The notes under the pieces are model-generated. The model had not been told where the DNA came from. It searched no databases and saw only the letters and a list, made by a program, of their open reading frames with translations. Below, one piece after another: positions 1-6,659 of a stretch of DNA of 35,575 bases. This DNA is from Candidatus Enterenecus stercoripullorum (GTDB lineage Bacteria > Bacillota > Clostridia > Oscillospirales > Oscillospiraceae): NCBI GenBank assembly GCA_018716015.1, contig DVKM01000104.1:1-35575 (forward strand), read 5' to 3'. Made by a program: the position numbers and the translations under genes. Within the stretch, counting starts at the first letter, position 1. The number at the start of each line of letters is the position of its first letter.

Positions 1-557
1 CCGTCGGCGGTCTTGCCGAACTCCAGCTTGAAGTCCACCAGGGTGACGCCGCACTCGGCCAGGGTTTTCTTCAGAAAGTCGTTGACCTGGAAGGCGTACT
101 TCTTGATGGTATCAATCTCATCCCAGGTGGCCAGATTCAAGGCCACGGCGTGATAGCTATTGATGAGGGGGTCGTGGAGGTCGTCGTTCTTATAGGAAAA
201 CTCGACGGTAGGCGCGTCAAACACGATGCCCTCTTCCACGCCGTAGCGCTTGGCGAAGGAGCCGGCGGAGATGTTGCGGATGATGACCTCCAGGGGAATG
301 ATAGACACCTTCTTCACGGCGGTCTCTCGCTCATTCAGCTCCTGGACAAAGTGGGTGGGCACCCCGGCCTTCTCCAGTTGCTGCATCAGATAGTTGGTCA
401 TCTGGTTGTTGATGGCCCCCTTGCCGGTGATGGTGCCTTTCTTCATACCGTCAAAGGCGGTGGCGTCGTCCTTATAGGACACGATGACCACGTTGGGATC
501 CTGGGTGGAATAGACCTTCTTGGCCTTGCCCTCATAAAGCTGCTCCAGTTTCTCCAT
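1..557 (-). CDS. purC: Phosphoribosylaminoimidazole-succinocarboxamide synthase (SAICAR synthetase), 3' part cut by window edge
   Basis: Catalyses ATP-dependent joining of aspartate to CAIR to give SAICAR in cytosolic de novo purine synthesis. About 185 N-terminal residues are visible; the family is usually around 235, so roughly the last fifth lies outside the window. The start MEKLEQLYEGKAKKVY is the classic PurC N-terminus (EGKAKKVY nucleotide-binding strand), followed by SYKDDATAFDG, the GAINNQ helix, PLEVIIRNISAGSFAKRYG and LVDFKLEFG, all PurC signatures. The ATG is at 557, behind an AGGAAAGGA ribosome binding site. It lies 52 bp downstream of purE on the same strand, so the two are almost certainly cotranscribed as in most Firmicutes purine operons. 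Identification is firm; the only gap is the missing C-terminus. Confidence 0.96.
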   Translation of the reverse strand, partial: MEKLEQLYEGKAKKVYSTQDPNVVIVSYKDDATAFDGMKKGTITGKGAINNQMTNYLMQQLEKAGVPTHFVQELNERETAVKKVSIIPLEVIIRNISAGSFAKRYGVEEGIVFDAPTVEFSYKNDDLHDPLINSYHAVALNLATWDEIDTIKKYAFQVNDFLKKTLAECGVTLVDFKLEFGKTAD

Positions 558-609
558 GATAAAAACATCCTTTCCTGTTTGAATACAAAAATACCGCGGG
601 CCCAGCCCC

Positions 610-1101
610 TCAGCCCAGCTCCTCCTGGAGCTTGGCCTCCTTCTGGGCGATTTGCCGGGACATAGCCTCCCGGGCGGCGTCCAGCTTGGCGGCCAGGGCC
701 TCGTCGGAGACGGCCAGGATCTGGGCAGCCAGCACCGCGGCGTTTTTCGCCCCGTTGATGGCTACCGTGGCCACAGGGATGCCGCTGGGCATCTGGACGG
801 TGGCCAGCAGGGCATCCAGCCCGTCCATGGTGCCGCCCTTCAGCGGGATGCCGATGACGGGCAGGGTGGAGTTGCCGGCGAAGGCGCCCGCCAGATGGGC
901 GGCCATGCCGGCGGCGCAGACGATCACGCCAAACCCGTTTTTCCGGGCGTTTCTGGCAAACTCCGCCGCGGCGGCGGGGGTGCGGTGGGCGCTGAGAATG
1001 TGGGCTTCGTAGGGCACGCCGAACTCGTCCAGCTGGGCACAGGCGGCCTTGACCACCGGCCAATCGGAGTCGGAACCCATGATGACGGCGACTTTTTTCA
1101 T
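610..1101 (-). CDS. purE: N5-carboxyaminoimidazole ribonucleotide mutase
   Basis: Class I PurE (163 aa, normal length). It converts N5-CAIR to CAIR, the step before PurC, in the cytosol. The sequence shows the family hallmarks in order: [10 protein letters not shown] near residue 8 (phosphate/ribose binding), the AHRTP motif around 39-43, the Gly/Ala-rich [14 protein letters not shown] segment, [14 protein letters not shown], and [19 protein letters not shown]. The ATG at 1101 follows a strong AGGAAGGAG at about 10 bp. It is the first gene of a purE-purC unit reading leftward. About 65 bp upstream sits an intrinsic-terminator-like hairpin, and a promoter lies upstream of that, so expression may be controlled by attenuation (see leader features). 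No PurK is visible here. Confidence 0.97.
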   Translation of the reverse strand: MKKVAVIMGSDSDWPVVKAACAQLDEFGVPYEAHILSAHRTPAAAAEFARNARKNGFGVIVCAAGMAAHLAGAFAGNSTLPVIGIPLKGGTMDGLDALLATVQMPSGIPVATVAINGAKNAAVLAAQILAVSDEALAAKLDAAREAMSRQIAQKEAKLQEELG

Positions 1102-1166
1102 ATCAGATCTCCTTCCTATGACAGGGGATGGACGGCCCGGTGAGCGTTCCGCGATGGCTCTTTAGG

Positions 1167-1206
1167 GAAAAACAAAAAACAGGCCAACGCGACGGTCAGC
1201 CTGTTT
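1167..1206 (-). terminator. Intrinsic terminator / attenuator in the purE leader
   Basis: On the minus strand the arms AAACAGGC (1206-1199 side) and GCCTGTTT (1184-1177 side) are perfectly complementary over 8 bp. They are followed directly by a T-rich tract (TTTTTTGTTTTT as read on the minus strand). It lies about 65 nt before the purE ATG and after the promoter, so it would stop transcription before the structural genes unless overridden. That position is typical of an attenuator. I could not identify a convincing antiterminator pairing by eye. Confidence 0.7.
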
Positions 1207-1217
1207 AGACTTGTTTT

Positions 1218-1289
1218 TCACTGAAAATTGGGCGCAAAGATACCCCGGACCAGAAAAACGGGCAGGGCAGAACACCGGTGGAAAACCAT
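1218..1289 (-). CDS. Candidate leader peptide of the purEC operon (23 aa)
   Basis: A short reading frame starting ATG at 1289 and ending TGA at 1218, upstream of purE on the same strand. It begins MVFHRCSALPVF and ends APNFQ, so it is rich in Phe, Val and Pro. A GGGGTG at about 1300-1295 could act as ribosome binding site, and the frame begins only about 12 nt after the likely transcription start. The stop codon falls about 10 nt before the 5' arm of the terminator, which is the geometry expected for ribosome-dependent attenuation. A 23-codon open frame is not rare by chance, so this is a candidate only. I do not recognise the peptide family. Confidence 0.35.
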   Translation of the reverse strand: MVFHRCSALPVFLVRGIFAPNFQ

Positions 1290-1307
1290 GAAAGCACCCC
1301 TTAACGA

Positions 1308-1345
1308 ATTATACTATTCCTATCATATCGGAAAAACTTTGTCAA
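1308..1345 (-). promoter_or_regulatory. Promoter region of purE-purC
   Basis: On the minus strand a perfect TATAAT lies at 1313-1308, with a T-rich weak -35 (TTTTTC, 1336-1331) at 17 bp. A consensus TTGACA is at 1345-1340 but sits 26 bp from that TATAAT. It would need the poorer TAGGAA at 1322-1317 as its -10. One or two overlapping starts are therefore plausible. The 311-bp gap 1102-1412 is otherwise explained by the leader and terminator. I looked for the conserved guanine-riboswitch and ZTP-riboswitch cores in it and did not see them. Confidence 0.5.
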
Positions 1346-1412
1346 ATCAAGACGGAGGATGCAATTTCGTATGCTTATACAAGGGAATTCAAAGCACAGC
1401 GGGAAAGGGTGT

Positions 1413-2495
1413 TCAAAATAGCCCTGTGCTCTCCAAAATCCGGTTGACCTCGGCGGCCCGGTTGGCCCAAGCGGCCTGCCGGGCATACTCCTGCCGGCGG
1501 GGGGCGGTCAGCTGGGAATCCTCTTCCAGGGCCCGGCGGCAGCGGCGGAGGAATCCGGCGCTGTCGTAGGCGGTATAGATCACGTCGGGGAAGGGCTCCA
1601 CCTGTTCCGGCTCCTCCATCATGACGATAGGCTTGCCGGTGGCCAGGTATTCGTAGATGCGGGAAGGCACGACGTCGCTGCCCAGGCGGTCAGTGCGGAT
1701 CAGGTCGAAGAGCACAGAACATACGCACAGGTAGTCGGGCAGCTCCACCGCGTTGACCGGCCCGGTGAGCAGGATGTTGGGGAAGGGCTTCAGCCTGGAG
1801 GCCACCGGCTTTGTGACCCGGCCTATCAGCAGGAAGGTCCAGCTCGGCTGGGCGCTGGCGGCATGGAGCAAAGGCTCCAGATCCACCTTGCCGCTCAGAT
1901 CCCCCACCCGGCCGAGCACGGTCTTTCCAGCTAGCGGGGCCAGCCGGGGCGGGGGAGAGAGGTCATCCCGGGAAAACATGAGGGGATTGACTCCGTTGGG
2001 CAGCAGGGCGATGTTGTCATTACAGGGGGACAGGCGCTGTACCAGCCCCGGGGAGGCGGCAAAGACCACCTCGGCGTGGGTGGTCAGATCGCTCTCCTCG
2101 TCCAGATACTCCTCCCCCCACTCCCGGTCGCAGTCATACACCAGCCCCCGGTAGGCCAGCCGGTCCATATAGACGGCCTGGTCCGGGGCGGTGCACCATA
2201 AAACCGGCTCCCGGAAGTGATGGCGGGCCATGGTTTTTTGGATGAAGTCCGCGGCTTTGGCCTGGCTGCGGCGCTGCAGTGCCGCCCGGTCCAGGCCGGG
2301 CAGCAGAGGGGATGGAAGGGTATAGACCGTGATGTGGGAGCGCACCCGGCGGCCCTGCTCCGGCTGAGGGGCTCCTTTGGGTAGGGAGGGCTCGAAGAAG
2401 AGTACCTGCACGTCGCCCAGCCGGGTGAGCAGCTGCTGGGTACGGTTGGGACGGGCCTGCCAGGGGCTGTGGGAGAGGCAGAGGATCTGCTTCAA
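1413..2495 (-). CDS. Glycosyltransferase, GT-B fold (GT4/TuaH-like)
   Basis: About 360 residues. The predicted fold is a two-domain GT-B enzyme that moves a sugar from a nucleotide donor to a cell-surface acceptor at the inner face of the membrane; donor and acceptor cannot be read from sequence. The N-terminal half begins MKQILCLSHSPWQARPNRTQQ and includes the YDCDREWGEEY segment. The C-terminal half carries LLPNGVNPLMF, a conserved donor-domain loop, and RIYEYLATGKPIV, the E-containing donor-binding motif of GT4-like enzymes. I place the start at the TTG at 2495 because AGAGGTGA lies 5 bp upstream and the protein then begins with a normal first beta strand; the frame is open further upstream but without a ribosome site. 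A good promoter lies about 170 bp upstream. It is probably an envelope polysaccharide or teichuronic-type enzyme; the role is inferred. Confidence 0.8.
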   Translation of the reverse strand: MKQILCLSHSPWQARPNRTQQLLTRLGDVQVLFFEPSLPKGAPQPEQGRRVRSHITVYTLPSPLLPGLDRAALQRRSQAKAADFIQKTMARHHFREPVLWCTAPDQAVYMDRLAYRGLVYDCDREWGEEYLDEESDLTTHAEVVFAASPGLVQRLSPCNDNIALLPNGVNPLMFSRDDLSPPPRLAPLAGKTVLGRVGDLSGKVDLEPLLHAASAQPSWTFLLIGRVTKPVASRLKPFPNILLTGPVNAVELPDYLCVCSVLFDLIRTDRLGSDVVPSRIYEYLATGKPIVMMEEPEQVEPFPDVIYTAYDSAGFLRRCRRALEEDSQLTAPRRQEYARQAAWANRAAEVNRILESTGLF

Positions 2496-2671
2496 GAAAA
2501 TCACCTCTGAAATGGGATGGGGGTATGGGAAACGTGCGGCAGGGGAAAAAGACTTGCCACATGGTGGGAAATCCGATACAATAAGACCCAGCATTCTATC
2601 CCGGGGGTGTCAACCCTTGGGGAGAGTGGGAGGAGAACCGCCTGAAAACAGGGTTTTCCGACTTTCTTCTG

Positions 2672-2700
2672 ATTATACATGCCTTTGACCGGCAGGTCAA
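2672..2700 (-). promoter_or_regulatory. Promoter for the glycosyltransferase gene
   Basis: On the minus strand TTGACC (2700-2695) and TATAAT (2677-2672) are separated by exactly 17 bp. The -35 box is one arm of a small palindrome TTGACC-GGCA-GGTCAA (2685-2700), which could be an operator or chance. The resulting 5' leader of about 170 nt is long and unexplained. The PAP2 gene starts 16 bp to the right on the other strand, so this is a divergent control region. Confidence 0.7.
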
Positions 2701-2715
2701 GGAAAGGAGACTACC

Positions 2716-3279
2716 GTGCCTGAACTGATCCAACAGCTGGACGAGGGCATCCTGCTCTGGATCGCCCAGCATCTGCGCCTGCCCGTGCTCAACGAGATTT
2801 TCGTCTGTTATACAAATTTGGGCAACGCCGGGCTGCTGTTCATCCTGGCGGCCATTGTGCTGCTCTGCTTCCGCTCTACCCGCCGGGCGGGGGCGTCCGC
2901 CGGGATGGGGATGCTGCTGGGCTTTATCATCACCAACTTGACCATCAAGCCGCTGATCAGCCGAGCCAGGCCCTGGGTGGTGCTGGAGCAGCTGGAGACG
3001 CTAGCTACCAGCGGCGATCCCAACTCCTTTCCCTCGGGACATACCTGTTCGGCCTTCGCCTTCGGGGTGGCGGTGGCTGTGGTGGCGCCCTGGAAATGGG
3101 CGAAGGCCGCAGCGATTGCCGCCGCAGCCCTCATGGGGGTTTCCAGATTGTATGTGGGGGTCCATTTCCCCAGCGATGTGTTGGCCGGAGCGGTCATCGG
3201 CACGGTATGCGGCCTGCTGGGGGCCTGGATCACCGGGAAGGTTCAGGAGTGGTATCGCCTTGGGAAAGGGCGAGGATGA
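2716..3279 (+). CDS. PAP2-family membrane phosphatase (undecaprenyl-diphosphatase-like)
   Basis: A 187-aa polytopic membrane protein of the type 2 phosphatidic acid phosphatase superfamily, likely removing a phosphate from a lipid pyrophosphate such as undecaprenyl-PP outside the membrane. The three catalytic signatures are present in order: KPLISRARPW (KXXXXXXRP) near residue 76, PSGHTCS near 103 and SRLYVGVHFPSDVLAG (SRXXXXXHXXXD) near 142. Five to six hydrophobic helices surround them. The start is GTG at 2716, five bases after GGAAAGGAGA. It diverges from the glycosyltransferase and converges with tcdA, overlapping that gene by 50 bp at the 3' end. BcrC-like undecaprenyl recycling fits the envelope theme, but PAP2 enzymes vary in lipid substrate. 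Confidence 0.88.
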   Translation: MPELIQQLDEGILLWIAQHLRLPVLNEIFVCYTNLGNAGLLFILAAIVLLCFRSTRRAGASAGMGMLLGFIITNLTIKPLISRARPWVVLEQLETLATSGDPNSFPSGHTCSAFAFGVAVAVVAPWKWAKAAAIAAAALMGVSRLYVGVHFPSDVLAGAVIGTVCGLLGAWITGKVQEWYRLGKGRG

Positions 3280-3967
3280 CCGCCTGAGCCAACAGCAGGC
3301 CGGCGGCGGCGGGCACCCACATGGCGCTGGCGGGAATGCTGCGGCGGCCGGGCGGGGGCGGTTCGTCCCCGGCCTGGGCGGCGCAGGCCGGCTCCGGGGA
3401 GAACACCACCTGGTGGTGGACAATGCCCCGGGCCCGCAACTCCTTGCGCACCACCCGGGCCAGGGGACAGCCCTCGGTTTTGGACAGGTCTGTGATGCGC
3501 AGCTGCTGGGCGTCCCGCTTGTTTCCGGTGCCCAGGGCGGAGATGATGGGGATGCCCCGTCGGTGAGCGGTCTCGATGAGGTCCAGCTTACAGCTGACCA
3601 GGTCGATGGCGTCCACAATGTAGTCGTAAGATTCCTGGAAAAACTCTTTCCGGCGCTCTGCCTCATACCGGGCGACGACGGGGTGGAGGATGCAACTTGG
3701 GCTAATATCGCGCAGGCGCAGGGCGGTGGCCTGCGCCTTTTCCATGCCCAGGGTGGAGTGCAGGGCGGCGGCCTGCCGGTTCAGGTTGCTCTCAGACACC
3801 GTGTCCTGATCGATGAGGGTGAGCTCCCCCACGCCGGACCGGCACAACGCCTCGGCGCACCAGCTGCCCACGCCCCCCAGGCCGAACACTGCCACATGGC
3901 TGCGGGACAACCGCTCCATGGCCTGGGACCCCAGCAGCATTTCTGTGCGGACAAACTGATGATCCAT
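3230..3967 (-). CDS. tcdA: tRNA threonylcarbamoyladenosine dehydratase (TcdA/YgdL/YrvM)
   Basis: E1-like (ThiF/MoeB/HesA) enzyme that uses ATP to cyclise t6A37 of ANN-decoding tRNAs to ct6A. The 245-aa protein has the Rossmann nucleotide site VAVFGLGGVGSWCAEAL near residue 25, the LIDQDTVSESNLNRQ segment that binds ATP in E1 enzymes, and DYIVDAIDLVSCKLDLI. These match the TcdA subfamily rather than MoeB. The hydrophobic stretch near the C-terminus (MWVPAAAGLLLAQAVILAL) is the usual TcdA tail. I choose the ATG at 3967, five bases after AGAGGTGA, over the further-upstream in-frame GTG/ATG. A terminator for the preceding gene lies immediately upstream, so tcdA must have its own weak promoter or depend on read-through. 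Its last 50 bp overlap the PAP2 gene on the other strand. Confidence 0.92.
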   Translation of the reverse strand: MDHQFVRTEMLLGSQAMERLSRSHVAVFGLGGVGSWCAEALCRSGVGELTLIDQDTVSESNLNRQAAALHSTLGMEKAQATALRLRDISPSCILHPVVARYEAERRKEFFQESYDYIVDAIDLVSCKLDLIETAHRRGIPIISALGTGNKRDAQQLRITDLSKTEGCPLARVVRKELRARGIVHHQVVFSPEPACAAQAGDEPPPPGRRSIPASAMWVPAAAGLLLAQAVILALSQGDTTPEPSR

Positions 3968-3983
3968 TGGGTTCACCTCTTGA

Positions 3984-4012
3984 GAAAAAGGGCCGGACAA
4001 CCTGTCCGGCCC
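3984..4012 (-). terminator. Intrinsic terminator downstream of the foldase gene
   Basis: On the minus strand a perfect 10-bp stem GGGCCGGACA / TGTCCGGCCC with a 3-nt loop is followed by TTTTT. It lies 33 bp after the stop of the foldase gene and only 17 bp before the tcdA start codon. Confidence 0.88.
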
Positions 4013-4045
4013 CTGTAAATTTGAATGGGTTCGATTTCCAGAAAC

Positions 4046-5599
4046 TCAGGCGCCCATATACTTGGCCCCGTCTGCCGTGGAAATGGCATAGGCGTCGTCC
4101 TCCAGCAGGCTTTCCTCCAGCTCGGTTCTGGCCTCCTCGCTCATGGCGCTGCGCACATCCAGCATCCACTCCGCCTCGTTCCAGGCCTGGAAGTACATGA
4201 TGTGGTAGCCCCAATAGGAGCCGGAGGATTCCACATCGCCCTCATGGCGCACGATGCCGGTGTCGCCCACCTGGCGGCCATCCTCGAAGATCCAGTCCAG
4301 GAACTCCTGCACATAGCTGTCGGTACGGGCGACCGCCTCGTAGAGCCCGCCGGTGGTGTTGGAGTCTGCGTCGTCGGAATACTCGTTGGCCAAATCGCCG
4401 AAAGCGTCCGCAGTCTGCTCGCCGGCCTCATACTCGGCCAGGATGTCCTCCGCCTCAGACAGGGCGGTGTCCCAGGTCTCGTCGGTGGGCTCCACAGTGT
4501 TGCCCTCCTCGTCCGTGCCGGTCTCTGCGCGCACCAGGATGTGGCGCACGTCGGCGGTGAGATCCTCGTTGCGGGCGCGGCTGTGGAAGATGACTAGATA
4601 GTAGCCGGACTCCCCATTTTCCACAATGGCGGCCTCGTCTTCGCCCAGCTCCAGCAGCTCCTCCCGGTAAACAGAGGAGATATTGCCGCTGCCGGTGACG
4701 GTGGTGTGGTCGCCGGAGGTGTTAGGGTCGTACTCCTCGATGAGGTCGGCCACCTCGGTGCCCTCCTCATAGGCGGCCAGCGCGTCCTCGGCCTGGGCCT
4801 CGGCGTCGGCCAGAGCCTGGGCGGTGAGCTCATCCAGCTCTTCCTCCGTGCGCTTGTTGCCGTCGTCGTCGGTGCTCATGACGGCCTCAGGGGTAAAATA
4901 GAGGTAGGAGTACTCAAAATCGTCAAAGTCGTCGGCGTTCTCCTGGTAGTAGTCCTCCAGCTCCTGGGCAGTATAGGAGTTGTAGAACTCCTCCTGCTTG
5001 TCGCTGGCGTACAGCTCGGCCAGCAGGGTCTTGGCCAGCAACCGCTCGTAAATGGAGGGGGTCATATACTTGCCATAATTGACCACCAGGTAGGAGCGGT
5101 AGCTGTATCCGCTGCTGGAGGCCGAGGACTGCATGGACTGGATGTTCGCATCCAGGTTCTCCTGGATATCCTCCAGGGTGTATCCGTCGGCGATGGCCGC
5201 GTCGTACAGCGCTTGCTCGGACTGGGCGGTCTGCAGGGCCTGCTCCAGGAAGTAGTCGTGGTAGGTGACGCCCTCTTCCTCGTCGTAGTACTGCTCGTCA
5301 TCGGGAATGCTGGTGTCGATGGAGCCGAACAGGGCCAAATAGTAGCGCTGGGGATAATAGTAATAGCTCAATTCCGCGGCGCTCAGCTCCGTGCCGCCGA
5401 TGGTGGCGGCAAGGGCGCGGCTCTGGAAAAAGCCGGAGTTCCAAATCAGCAGCGCGGCGACCAGTACTACCACCACCACACCGATGCCGGTGTAGGTGCG
5501 GACCTTGCGCTTGTAGGCGGCCTGCTTCTGATCGGCCTGCATGGCCTTATCGGAGGGGCCGCTGCCCTGGCGCTGCTTCTTCTCTCTGGATGCGCTCAT
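4046..5599 (-). CDS. Membrane-anchored parvulin-type peptidyl-prolyl isomerase (PrsA/SurA-like foldase)
   Basis: A 517-residue extracytoplasmic protein expected to help secreted and wall proteins fold. A positively charged cytoplasmic N-terminus (residues 1-37) is followed by one transmembrane helix at about 38-53 and no lipobox, so it is anchored by the helix and not as a lipoprotein. Residues 65-230 form a SurA-N-like helical chaperone region. Residues ~235-345 look like a degenerate PPIase-like repeat ending YYLVIFHSRAR. Residues ~350-472 form the recognisable rotamase domain, from DVRHILV through GDLANEYSDD to VGDTGIV and GYHIMYF. The protein is extremely acidic. The ATG at 5599 follows GAGAGGAT; an upstream in-frame ATG lacks a good site. 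It is monocistronic: own promoter at 5686-5714 and terminator at 3984-4012. Catalytic activity is inferred from fold only. Confidence 0.83.
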   Translation of the reverse strand: MSASREKKQRQGSGPSDKAMQADQKQAAYKRKVRTYTGIGVVVVVLVAALLIWNSGFFQSRALAATIGGTELSAAELSYYYYPQRYYLALFGSIDTSIPDDEQYYDEEEGVTYHDYFLEQALQTAQSEQALYDAAIADGYTLEDIQENLDANIQSMQSSASSSGYSYRSYLVVNYGKYMTPSIYERLLAKTLLAELYASDKQEEFYNSYTAQELEDYYQENADDFDDFEYSYLYFTPEAVMSTDDDGNKRTEEELDELTAQALADAEAQAEDALAAYEEGTEVADLIEEYDPNTSGDHTTVTGSGNISSVYREELLELGEDEAAIVENGESGYYLVIFHSRARNEDLTADVRHILVRAETGTDEEGNTVEPTDETWDTALSEAEDILAEYEAGEQTADAFGDLANEYSDDADSNTTGGLYEAVARTDSYVQEFLDWIFEDGRQVGDTGIVRHEGDVESSGSYWGYHIMYFQAWNEAEWMLDVRSAMSEEARTELEESLLEDDAYAISTADGAKYMGA

Positions 5600-5685
5600 G
5601 GTATCAATCCTCTCAGTTTCAGTGGTGTTTTCGCATAGACGGAACAAAAGCACATCTTCTATGTGCCGATGTGCCGAATGGAGAT

Positions 5686-5714
5686 ATTATAGCACGGCCT
5701 GTCAAGCCTTGCAA
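5686..5714 (-). promoter_or_regulatory. Sigma-A-type promoter of the foldase gene
   Basis: On the minus strand TTGCAA (5714-5709) and a perfect TATAAT (5691-5686) are spaced 17 bp, about 80 bp upstream of the ATG at 5599. A TTGACA inside the spacer is too close to the -10 to be used with it. Confidence 0.82.
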
Positions 5715-5814
5715 GGAAAAAATCTGTTTTCAGCCTCATTCCATGGAAAGTTCACAAAACGGCCATAAACCAGACAAAATTTTATGGTTCAATGGAGCCG
5801 CGCCGGATCATCGC

Positions 5815-6068
5815 ATAAAAGAAGCGGGAGAGCGTTCGCTCTCCCGCGAAGTGGGCAACCCCCCCGCCGTGGCCGTGCCGTCCGATTAAAAACCTGCACG
5901 TGAATGCAGGTGGGTCGCCTCCGCGCCGTTTCATCGCTTCCAACGTCCAGACACCTCCGAAGAGGGCCGGGAGGCCTGCAATCCGCGGCGCGAGTTTGGC
6001 GTCCCGTATAAAAGATGTGGGTTTTAAACGGGCGGACACGTAGTTAGAACCCGGCAGGGGAGAAGAGG
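5815..6068 (-). ncRNA. ssrS: Probable 6S RNA with its terminator
   Basis: A roughly 200-nt non-coding stretch on the minus strand, running from about 6065 to 5830. The outer ends pair (CCCC-T-GCCG with CGGCGGGG), then CGTG-TCCG pairs with CGGA-cgg-CACG. A large unpaired centre follows, with a small hairpin (ACCTGCA...TGCAGGT, about 5892-5914) on its 3' side, and then an inner stem (CGCGCCG with CGGCGCG) leading to a GC-rich apical hairpin. This closing stem / central bubble / 3'-side hairpin / terminal stem plan is that of 6S RNA, which binds the sigma-A holoenzyme as a promoter mimic. It ends in a perfect 10-bp GCGGGAGAGC / GCTCTCCCGC terminator followed by TTCTTTT. As I recall, B. subtilis 6S-1 (bsrA) lies beside yrvM (tcdA), and tcdA is two genes away here. 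I see no clear own promoter; it may be processed from the DUF1292 transcript. Confidence 0.7.
5818..5853 (-). terminator. Intrinsic terminator of the 6S-like RNA
   Basis: Perfect inverted repeat GCGGGAGAGC-GAAC-GCTCTCCCGC (minus strand), followed by TTCTTTT. It closes the DUF1292/6S transcript and separates it from the foldase promoter. Confidence 0.85.
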
Positions 6069-6071
6069 CGG

Positions 6072-6359
6072 TCACGCCCCTCCGTCGTCCTCCTCAGAGA
6101 ACAGCTGCTCCATAAACAGGTCATAGACTGCGCTCAGTTCCTGCTCGTCGTCGATGTCGGCCAACAGCTCTTCGCCGTTTTCCTCCACCACTCTGAGCAG
6201 GATCATGCCATAGTCCTCGTCCTCCTCGTCCATGTCGGCGGGGAGAAAGGCCATATAGGTGCTGCCCTTATACTCTAAGGTGCCCAGATGTTCCAGTTCA
6301 AATTCATTGCCCTCGTCATCGGTGACGCTGACAAAATCAGGGCCGAATGCTTCGCTCAT
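6072..6359 (-). CDS. DUF1292 domain protein (YrzB-like)
   Basis: A 95-residue, strongly acidic cytosolic protein. The pattern VTDDEGNEFELEHLGTLEYK, then YMAFLPAD, then YGMILLRVVEENGEELL and a C-terminal acidic helix is typical of the DUF1292 family (B. subtilis YrzB), whose biochemical role is not established. The start ATG at 6359 follows AAGGAGTGA with good spacing; longer in-frame extensions are unsupported. It has its own promoter (6400-6428) and reads straight into the 6S-like RNA, which begins within about 10 bp of its stop. In other Firmicutes yrzB sits with ruvX/alaS; that linkage is absent here. Confidence 0.85.
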   Translation of the reverse strand: MSEAFGPDFVSVTDDEGNEFELEHLGTLEYKGSTYMAFLPADMDEEDEDYGMILLRVVEENGEELLADIDDEQELSAVYDLFMEQLFSEEDDGGA

Positions 6360-6399
6360 GGGATTCACTCCTTCTTCGGACTCTGGTTTTGCTGTCTTT

Positions 6400-6428
6400 A
6401 TTGTAGCGTTTCCCATGAAAAAAAGCAA
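6400..6428 (-). promoter_or_regulatory. Promoter of the DUF1292 gene
   Basis: On the minus strand TTGCTT (6428-6423) and TACAAT (6405-6400) are 17 bp apart, about 40 bp from the ATG. The rest of the 300-bp divergent gap (6430-6525) is purine/GC-rich with no further signal that I can see. Confidence 0.7.
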
Positions 6429-6528
6429 GGGGGAGGAAGGAAAAATTCCGCGGGGAGGGAAAGGGGGCGAAACAGGGCGCCGGGGAAGAAGGCCGGGGTG
6501 AATAAGGGGGGAGGCGGTTCGGGCAGGG

Positions 6529-6557
6529 TGGACAAAAGAGACTCGGTGTGGTATACT
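6529..6557 (+). promoter_or_regulatory. Promoter of the penicillin-binding protein gene
   Basis: TGGACA (6529-6534) and TATACT (6552-6557) are separated by 17 bp, giving a leader of about 95 nt before the ATG at 6660. Confidence 0.75.
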
Positions 6558-6659
6558 GTCCCCACATGTGCCCGGCTTCCGGCACACCCTATTCTATACT
6601 GAAAGTCGATTGGACGTGACGCGCCGCAGGGCGTGTCTGCATACATCGGAGGTATTTGA

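Noticed and set aside
150-665. Plus-strand open frames across purC and purE
   Set aside because: They are antisense shadows of purC and purE, with no start signals and low-complexity Gly/His/Leu composition.
1102-1300. Known purine, PRPP or ZTP riboswitch in the purE leader
   Set aside because: I looked for the conserved core segments of these classes on the minus strand and could not find them; only the peptide and terminator remain.
3116-4018. 300-codon plus-strand frame over tcdA
   Set aside because: Antisense to the well-supported tcdA gene; the composition is that of a GC-rich shadow frame.
5692-5708. TTGACA next to TATAAT upstream of the foldase as the promoter pair
   Set aside because: Only 8 bp separate them; TTGCAA at exactly 17 bp is the better -35.
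5654-6075. Minus-strand open frame of 97 codons (5782-6075) in the 6S region
   Set aside because: No ribosome site, and the sequence is better explained by nested RNA stems and a terminator.
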